DNA of 64,000 bases from Apostichopus japonicus. Taxonomy: Eukaryota; Echinodermata; Holothuroidea; Aspidochirotida; Stichopodidae. The notes under the pieces were generated by a model. It had not been told where the DNA came from. It searched no databases and worked only from the letters and a program-made list of their open reading frames with translations. This document shows positions 55,570-64,000 of the stretch, in pieces. The position numbers and the translations under genes are program-made. The first letter of the stretch is position 1, and every line of letters begins with the position of its first letter. The stretch lies in assembly GCF_037975245.1 (NCBI RefSeq), contig NC_092574.1, forward strand, positions 23,003,713-23,067,712. The letters are read 5' to 3'.

Positions 55570-58500
55570 CTCGACGCAAAGTATCATCTACAGTTTAAAT
55601 ACGGTTTTTCAACACGATTTTTGGCTAACAAATCAAATCTGTAACTCAGTATCATTGGGATCCCCATGGTAGCTGACGTCTTCCTCTATCACCCCATACC
55701 AACAAACCTCGGGGGACGGTATCATTTAGGGTGTTATTAACACCCAAACTCGACGCAAAGTCGCATTTACAGTTTATATACGGATTTTCAACACGATTTT
55801 TGGCTAACAAATCAAATCTGTAACTCAGTATCATTGTGGAGCAAAAACGTAGCTGACGTCGCCAGCTATCACCCCATACTAACAAACCTCGGGCACGGTA
55901 TCATTTAGGGTGTTATTAACACCCAAACTCAACGCAAAGTCTCATTTACAGTTTATATACGGTTTTTCAACACGACTTTTGGCTAACAAATCAAATCTGT
56001 AACTCAGTATCATTGGGGTCCCCATGGTAGCTGACGTCACCCTCTATCACCCCAGACCAACAAACCTCGGGGGACGGTATCATTTAGGGTGTTATTAACA
56101 CCCAAACTCAACGCAAAGTCTCATTTACAGTTTATATACGGTTTTTCAACACGATTTTTGGCTAACAAATCAAATCTGTAACTCAGTATCATTGGGGTCC
56201 CCAAAGTAGCTGACGTCACCAGCTATCACCCCATACCAACAAACCTCGGGGGACGGTATCATTTATGGTGTTATTAACACCCAAACTCGACGCAAAGTAT
56301 CATCTACAGTTTATATACGGTTTTTCAACACGATTTTTGGCTAACAAATCAAATCTGTAACTCAGTATCATTGGGGTCCCCATGGTAGCTGACGTCACCA
56401 GCTATCACCCCATACCAACAAACCTCGGGGGACGGTATCATTTAAGGTGTTATTAACACCCAAACTCGACGCAAAGTCGCATTTACAGTTTATATACGGT
56501 TTTTCAACACGATTTTTGGCTAACAAATCAAATCTGTAACTCAGTATCATTGGGATCCCCATGGTAGCTGACGTCACCAGCTATCACCCCATACCAACAA
56601 ACCTCGGGGGACGGTACCATTTATGGTGTTATTAACACCCAAACTCGACGCAAAGTCGCATTTACAGTTTATATACGGTTTTTCAACACGATTTTTGGCT
56701 AACAAATCAAATCTGTAACTCAGTATCATTGGGGTCCCCATGGTAGCTGACGTCACCCTTTATCACCCCATACCAACAAACCTCGGGGGACGGTATCATT
56801 TATGGTGTTATTAACACCCAAACTCGACGAAAAGTATCATCTACAGTTTAAATGAGGTTTTTCAACACGATTTTTGGCTAACAAATCAAATCTGTAACTC
56901 AGTATCATTGGGATCCCCATGGTAGCTGACGTCACCCTCTATCACCCCATGCCATCAAACCTCGGGGGACGGTATCATTTAAGGTGTTATTAACACCCAA
57001 ACTCGACGCAAAGTCGCATTTACAGTTTATATACGGTTTTTCAACACGATTTTTGGCTAACAAATCAAATCTGTAACTCAGTATCATTGGGGTCCCCATG
57101 GTAGCTGACGTCACCCTCTATCACCCCATACCAACAAACCTCGGGGGACGGTATCATTTATGGTGTTATTAACACCCAAACTCGACGAAAAGTATCATCT
57201 ACAGTTTAAATGAGGTTTTTCAACACGATTTTTGGCTAACAAATCAAATCTGTAACTCAGTATCATTGGGATCCCCATGGTAGCTGACGTCTCCCTCTAT
57301 CACCCCATGCCATCAAACCTCGGGGGACGGTATCATTTAAGGTGTTATTAACACCCAAACTCGACGCAAAGTCGCATTTACAGTTTATATACGGTTTTTC
57401 AACACGATTTTTGGCTAACAAATCAAATCTGTAACTCAGTATCATTGGGGTCCCCATGGTAGCTGACGTCACCCTCTATCACCCCATGCCAACAAACCTC
57501 GGGGGACGGTATCATTTAGGGTGTTATTAACACCCAAACTCGACGCAAAGTCGCATTTACAGTTTAAATACGGTTTTTCAACACGATTTTTGGCTAACAA
57601 ATCAAATCTGTAACTCAGTATCATTGGGGTCCCCATGGTAGCTGACGTCACCAGCTATCACCCCATGCCAACAAACCTCGGGGGACGGTATCATTTATGG
57701 TGTTATTAACACCCAAACTCGACGCAAAGTCGCATTTACAGTTTATTTACGGTTTTTCAACACGATTTTTGGCTAACAAATCAAATCTGTAACTCAGTAT
57801 CATTGGGGTCCCCATGGTAGCTGACGTCACCAGCTATCACCCCATGCCAACAAACCTCGGGGGACGGTATCATTTATGGTGTTATTAACACCCAAACTCG
57901 ACGCAAAGTCGCATTTACAGTTTATATACGGTTTTTCAACACGATTTTTGGCTAACAAATCAAATCTGTAACTCAGTATCATTGGGATCCCCATGGTAGC
58001 TGACGTCACCAGCTATCACCCCATACCAACAAACCTCGGGGGACGGTACCATTTATGGTGTTATTAACACCCAAACTCGACGCAAAGTCGCATTTACAGT
58101 TTATATACGGTTTTTCAACACGATTTTTGGCTAACAAATCAAATCTGTAACTCAGTATCATTGGGGTCCCCATGGTAGCTGACGTCACCCTTTATCACCC
58201 CATACCAACAAACCTCGGGGGACGGTATCATTTATGGTGTTATTAACACCCAAACTCGACGAAAAGTATCATCTACAGTTTAAATGAGGTTTTTCAACAC
58301 GATTTTTGGCTAACAAATCAAATCTGTAACTCAGTATCATTGGGATCCCCATGGTAGCTGACGTCACCCTCTATCACCCCATGCCATCAAACCTCGGGGG
58401 ACGGTATCATTTAAGGTGTTATTAACACCCAAACTCGACGCAAAGTCGCATTTACAGTTTATATACGGTTTTTCAACACGATTTTTGGCTAACAAATCAA

Positions 58501-61500
58501 ATCTGTAACTCAGTATCATTGGGGTCCCCATGGTAGCTGACGTCACCCTCTATCACCCCATACCAACAAACCTCGGGGGACGGTATCATTTATGGTGTTA
58601 TTAACACCCAAACTCGACGAAAAGTATCATCTACAGTTTAAATGAGGTTTTTCAACACGATTTTTGGCTAACAAATCAAATCTGTAACTCAGTATCATTG
58701 GGATCCCCATGGTAGCTGACGTCTCCCTCTATCACCCCATGCCATCAAACCTCGGGGGACGGTATCATTTAAGGTGTTATTAACACCCAAACTCGACGCA
58801 AAGTCGCATTTACAGTTTATATACGGTTTTTCAACACGATTTTTGGCTAACAAATCAAATCTGTAACTCAGTATCATTGGGGTCCCCATGGTAGCTGACG
58901 TCACCCTCTATCACCCCATGCCAACAAACCTCGGGGGACGGTATCATTTAGGGTGTTATTAACACCCAAACTCGACGCAAAGTCGCATTTACAGTTTAAA
59001 TACGGTTTTTCAACACGATTTTTGGCTAACAAATCAAATCTGTAACTCAGTATCATTGGGGTCCCCATGGTAGCTGACGTCACCAGCTATCACCCCATGC
59101 CAACAAACCTCGGGGGACGGTATCATTTATGGTGTTATTAACACCCAAACTCGACGCAAAGTCGCATTTACAGTTTATTTACGGTTTTTCAACACGATTT
59201 TTGGCTAACAAATCAAATCTGTAACTCAGTATCATTGGGGTCCCCATGGTAGCTGACGTCACCAGCTATCACCCCATGCCAACAAACCTCGGGGGACGGT
59301 ATCATTTATGGTGTTATTAACACCCAAACTCGACGCAAAGTCGCATTTACAGTTTATTTACGGTTTTTCAACACGATTTTTGGCTAACAAATCAAATCTG
59401 TAACTCAGTATCATTGGGGTCCCCATGGTAGCTGACGTCGCCAGCTATCACCCCATACCAACAAACCTCGGGGGACGGTACCATTTATGGTGTTATTAAC
59501 ACCCAAACTCGACGCAAAGTCGCATTTACAGTTTATATACGGTTTTTCAACACGATTTTTGGCTAACAAATCAAATCTGTAACTCAGTATCATTGGGGTC
59601 CCCATGGTAGCTGACGTCACCTTCTATCACCCCATACAAACAAACCTCGTGGGACGGTATCATTTATGGTGTTATTAACACCCAAACTCGTCGCAAAGTC
59701 GCATTTACAGTTTATATACGGTTTTTCAACACGATTTTTGGCTAACAAATCAAATCTGTAACTCAGTATCATTGGGGTCCCCAAAGTAGCTGACATCACC
59801 ATCTATCACCCCATGCCATTAAACCTCGGGGGACGGTATCATTTAAGGTGTTATTAACACCCAAACTCGACGCAAAGTCGCATTTACAGTTTAAATACGG
59901 TTTTTCAACACGATTTTTGGCTAACAAATCAAATCTGTAACTCAGTATCATTGGGGTCCCCAAAGTAGCTGACGTCACCAGCTATCACCCCATACCAACA
60001 AACCTCGGGGGACGGTATCATTTATGGTGTTATTAACACCCAAACTCGACGCAAAGTATCATCTACAGTTTATATACGGTTTTTCAACACGATTTTTGGC
60101 TAACAAATCAAATCTGTAACTCAGTATCATTGGGGTCCCCAAAGTAGCTGACGTCACCAGCTATCACCCCATACCAACAAACCTCGGGGGACGGTATCAT
60201 TTATGGTGTTATTAACACCCAAACTCGACGCAAAGTATCATCTACAGTTTATATACGGTTTTTCAACACGATTTTTGGCTAACAAATCAAATCTGTAACT
60301 CAGTATCATTGGGGTCCCCATGGTAGCTGACGTCACCAGCTATCACCCCATGCCAACAAACCTCGGGGGACGGTATCATTTAAGGTGTTATTAACACCCA
60401 AACTCGACGCAAAGTCGCATTTACAGTTTATATACGGTTTTTCAACACGATTTTTGGCTAACAAATCAAATCTGTAACTCAGTATCATTGGGATCCCCAT
60501 GGTAGCTGACGTCACCAGCTATCACCCCATACCAACAAACCTCGGGGGACGGTACCATTTATGGTGTTATTAACACCCAAACTCGACGCAAAGTCGCATT
60601 TACAGTTTATATACGGTTTTTCAACACGATTTTTGGCTAACAAATCAAATCTGTAACTCAGTATCATTGGGGTCCCCATGGTAGCTGACGTCACCCTCTA
60701 TCACCCCATACCAACAAACCTCGGGGGACGGTATCATTTATGGTGTTATTAACACCCAAACTCGACGAAAAGTATCATCTACAGTTTAAATGAGGTTTTT
60801 CAACACGATTTTTGGCTAACAAATCAAATCTGTAACTCAGTATCATTGGGATCCCCATGGTAGCTGACGTCACCCTCTATCACCCCATGCCATCAAACCT
60901 CGGGGGACGGTATCATTTAAGGTGTTATTAACACCCAAACTCGACGCAAAGTCGCATTTACAGTTTATATACGGTTTTTCAACACGATTTTTGGCTAACA
61001 AATCAAATCTGTAACTCAGTATCATTGGGGTCCCCATGGTAGCTGACGTCACCCTCTATCACCCCATACCAACAAACCTCGGGGGACGGTATCATTTATG
61101 GTGTTATTAACACCCAAACTCGACGAAAAGTATCATCTACAGTTTAAATGAGGTTTTTCAACACGATTTTTGGCTAACAAATCAAATCTGTAACTCAGTA
61201 TCATTGGGATCCCCATGGTAGCTGACGTCTCCCTCTATCACCCCATGCCATTAAACCTCGGGGGACGGTATCATTTAAGGTGTTATTAACACCCAAACTC
61301 GACGCAAAGTCGCATTTACAGTTTATATACGGTTTTTCAACACGATTTTTGGCTAACAAATCAAATCTGTAACTCAGTATCATTGGGGTCCCCATGGTAG
61401 CTGACGTCACCCTCTATCACCCCATGCCAACAAACCTCGGGGGACGGTATCATTTAGGGTGTTATTAACACCCAAACTCGACGCAAAGTCGCATTTACAG

Positions 61501-64000
61501 TTTAAATACGGTTTTTCAACACGATTTTTGGCTAACAAATCAAATCTGTAACTCAGTATCATTGGGGTCCCCATGGTAGCTGACGTCACCAGCTATCACC
61601 CCATGCCAACAAACCTCGGGGGACGGTATCATTTATGGTGTTATTAACACCCAAACTCGACGCAAAGTCGCATTTACAGTTTATTTACGGTTTTTCAACA
61701 CGATTTTTGGCTAACAAATCAAATCTGTAACTCAGTATCATTGGGGTCCCCATGGTAGCTGACGTCGCCAGCTATCACCCCATACCAACAAACCTCGGGG
61801 GACGGTACCATTTATGGTGTTATTAACACCCAAACTCGACGCAAAGTCGCATTTACAGTTTATATACGGTTTTTCAACACGATTTTTGGCTAACAAATCA
61901 AATCTGTAACTCAGTATCATTGGGGTCCCCATGGTAGCTGACGTCACCTTCTATCACCCCATACAAACAAACCTCGGGGGACGGTATCATTTATGGTGTT
62001 ATTAACACCCAAACTCGTCGCAAAGTCGCATTTACAGTTTATATACGGTTTTTCAACACGATTTTTGGCTAACAAATCAAATCTGTAACTCAGTATCATT
62101 GGGGTCCCCAAAGTAGCTGACATCACCATCTATCACCCCATGCCATTAAACCTAGGGGGACGGTATCATTTAAGGTGTTATTAACACCCAAACTCGACGC
62201 AAAGTCGCATTTACAGTTTAAATACGGTTTTTCAACACGATTTTTGGCTAACAAATCAAATCTGTAACTCAGTATCATTGGGGTCCCCAAAGTAGCTGAC
62301 GTCACCAGCTATCACCCCATACCAACAAACCTCGGGGGACGGTATCATTTATGGTGTTATTAACACCCAAACTCGACGCAAAGTATCATCTACAGTTTAT
62401 ATACGGTTTTTCAACACGATTTTTGGCTAACAAATCAAATCTGTAACTCAGTATCATTGGGGTCCCCATGGTAGCTGACGTCACCAGCTATCACCCCATA
62501 CCAACAAACCTCGGGGGACGGTATCATTTATGGTGTTATTAACACCCAAACTCGACGAAAAGTATCATCTACAGTTTAAATGAGGTTTTTCAACACGATT
62601 TTTGGCTAACAAATCAAATCTGTAACTCAGTATCATTGGGATCCCCATGGTAGCTGACGTCACCCTCTATCACCCCATGCCATCAAACCTCGGGGGACGG
62701 TATCATTTAAGGTGTTATTAACACCCAAACTCGACGCAAAGTCGCATTTACAGTTTATATACGGTTTTTCAACACGATTTTTGGCTAACAAATCAAATCT
62801 GTAACTCAGTATCATTGGGGTCCCCATGGTAGCTGACGTCACCCTCTATCACCCCATACCAACAAACCTCGGGGGACGGTATCATTTATGGTGTTATTAA
62901 CACCCAAACTCGACGAAAAGTATCATCTACAGTTTAAATGAGGTTTTTCAACACGATTTTTGGCTAACAAATCAAATCTGTAACTCAGTATCATTGGGAT
63001 CCCCATGGTAGCTGACGTCTCCCTCTATCACCCCATGCCATCAAACCTCGGGGGACGGTATCATTTAAGGTGTTATTAACACCCAAACTCGACGCAAAGT
63101 CGCATTTACAGTTTATATACGGTTTTTCAACACGATTTTTGGCTAACAAATCAAATCTGTAACTCAGTATCATTGGGGTCCCCATGGTAGCTGACGTCAC
63201 CCTCTATCACCCCATGCCAACAAACCTCGGGGGACGGTATCATTTAGGGTGTTATTAACACCCAAACTCGACGCAAAGTCGCATTTACAGTTTAAATACG
63301 GTTTTTCAACACGATTTTTGGCTAACAAATCAAATCTGTAACTCAGTATCATTTGGGTCCCCAAAGTAGCTGACGTCACCAGCTATCACCCCATACCAAC
63401 AAACCTCGGGGGACGGTATCATTTATGGTGTTATTAACACCCAAACTCGACGCAAAGTATCATCTACAGTTTATATACGGTTTTTCAACACGATTTTTGG
63501 CTAACAAATCAAATCTGTAACTCAGTATCATTGGGATCCCCATGGTAGCTGACGTCACCAGCTATCACCCCATACCAACAAACCTCGGGGGACGGTACCA
63601 TTTATGGTGTTATTAACACCCAAACTCGACGCAAAGTCGCATTTACAGTTTATATACGGTTTTTCAACACGATTTTTGGCTAACAAATCAAATCTGTAAC
63701 TCAGTATCATTGGGGTCCCCATGGTAGCTGACGTCACCCTCTATCACCCCATACCAACAAACCTCGGGGGACGGTATCATTTATGGTGTTATTAACACCC
63801 AAACTCGACGAAAAGTATCATCTACAGTTTAAATGAGGTTTTTCAACACGATTTTTGGCTAACAAATCAAATCTGTAACTCAGTATCATTGGGATCCCCA
63901 TGGTAGCTGACGTCACCCTCTATCACCCCATGCCATCAAACCTCGGGGGACGGTATCATTTAAGGTGTTATTAACACCCAAACTCGACGCAAAGTCGCAT
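55570..64000. repeat. 179-bp satellite array, about 47 monomers, runs off the window
   Basis: Monomers repeat with a spacing of exactly 179 bp. The word CTCAGTATCATT keeps perfect register from 55645 to the last complete monomer at 63879, i.e. no net indel across 46 intervals. Each monomer contains GATTTTTGGCTAACAAATCA, GTAGCTGACGTC, CTATCACCCCAT, CCTCGGGGGACGGTA and GGTGTTATTAACACC. Variation is limited to a few alternating positions (CATGGTAGC/CAAAGTAGC, GTCGCATTTAC/GTATCATCTAC, TATATACGG/TAAATGAGG, CCAGCTATC/CCCTCTATC). Recurring minus-strand frames of 60-69 codons exist, but 179 is not a multiple of 3 and each ends within about one monomer, so they are not genes. Confidence 0.97.

Noticed and set aside
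55652-63737. Repeated 60-69-codon minus-strand frames starting MTSATMG
   Set aside because: They are by-products of the 179-bp satellite. The monomer length is not divisible by three, and every frame stops within about one monomer.

Overview
This is a eukaryotic nuclear window: AT-rich, with two intron-containing genes and dense transposable elements and satellites. It shows no bacterial features. The proteins are animal-type and close to their vertebrate counterparts. Together with the SINE, LINE and hAT content this suggests a marine invertebrate deuterostome such as an echinoderm, but that taxonomic guess is an inference.

Genes. Both recognisable genes are on the minus strand and are complete at the coding level. 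GM2A (ganglioside GM2 activator) has 4 exons between 27406 and 19660 and encodes 215 residues, with a signal peptide and all eight family cysteines. TMEM165 (GDT1 family, Golgi cation/H+ exchanger) has 6 exons between 50753 and 38156 and encodes 320 residues, with both E-x-G-D-[KR]-[TS] motifs. All splice sites are GT/AG and all phases agree. Both products act in the endomembrane system (lysosome; Golgi), but nothing shows that they are functionally coupled. Two further open, acceptor-preceded segments (10803-10916 and 44486-44722, minus) are weak candidates for terminal exons.

Layout. 1-11.6 kb: non-coding, with a tRNA-SINE, a fold-back element, a U2-snRNA-headed retroposon and its truncated sibling, and a CR1-like LINE split by a 1.3-kb hAT-like element. 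11.6-19.5 kb: an inverted pair of tRNA-like units, then a tandem array of 20.5 near-identical 373-bp monomers, each carrying a tRNA-like Pol III unit (A box, B box, T6 terminator). 19.66-27.4 kb: GM2A; its first intron holds a tandem repeat with perfect DR1 nuclear-receptor motifs, a LINE remnant and a Kolobok-like MITE. 27.4-38.1 kb: intergenic, with a 40-bp palindromic insertion, a MULE-like element, further TIR elements, hAT elements and minisatellites. 38.1-50.8 kb: TMEM165, whose 8.35-kb third intron carries several hAT-type MITEs. 50.8-55.6 kb: sparse non-coding DNA. 55.57 kb to the window end: about 47 monomers of a strictly 179-bp satellite with internal segmental duplications, a CRE-like TGACGTCA and a 15-bp palindrome per monomer.

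The most novel-looking items are: (i) two tiny palindromic insertions (40 and 25 bp) sharing CAGGGAG...CTCCCTG ends and each flanked by a 7-bp direct repeat, one with a related unoccupied site in the same window; (ii) a retroposon with a U2 snRNA head; (iii) the homogeneous array of Pol III-competent tRNA-like units lying just past the GM2A stop codon.
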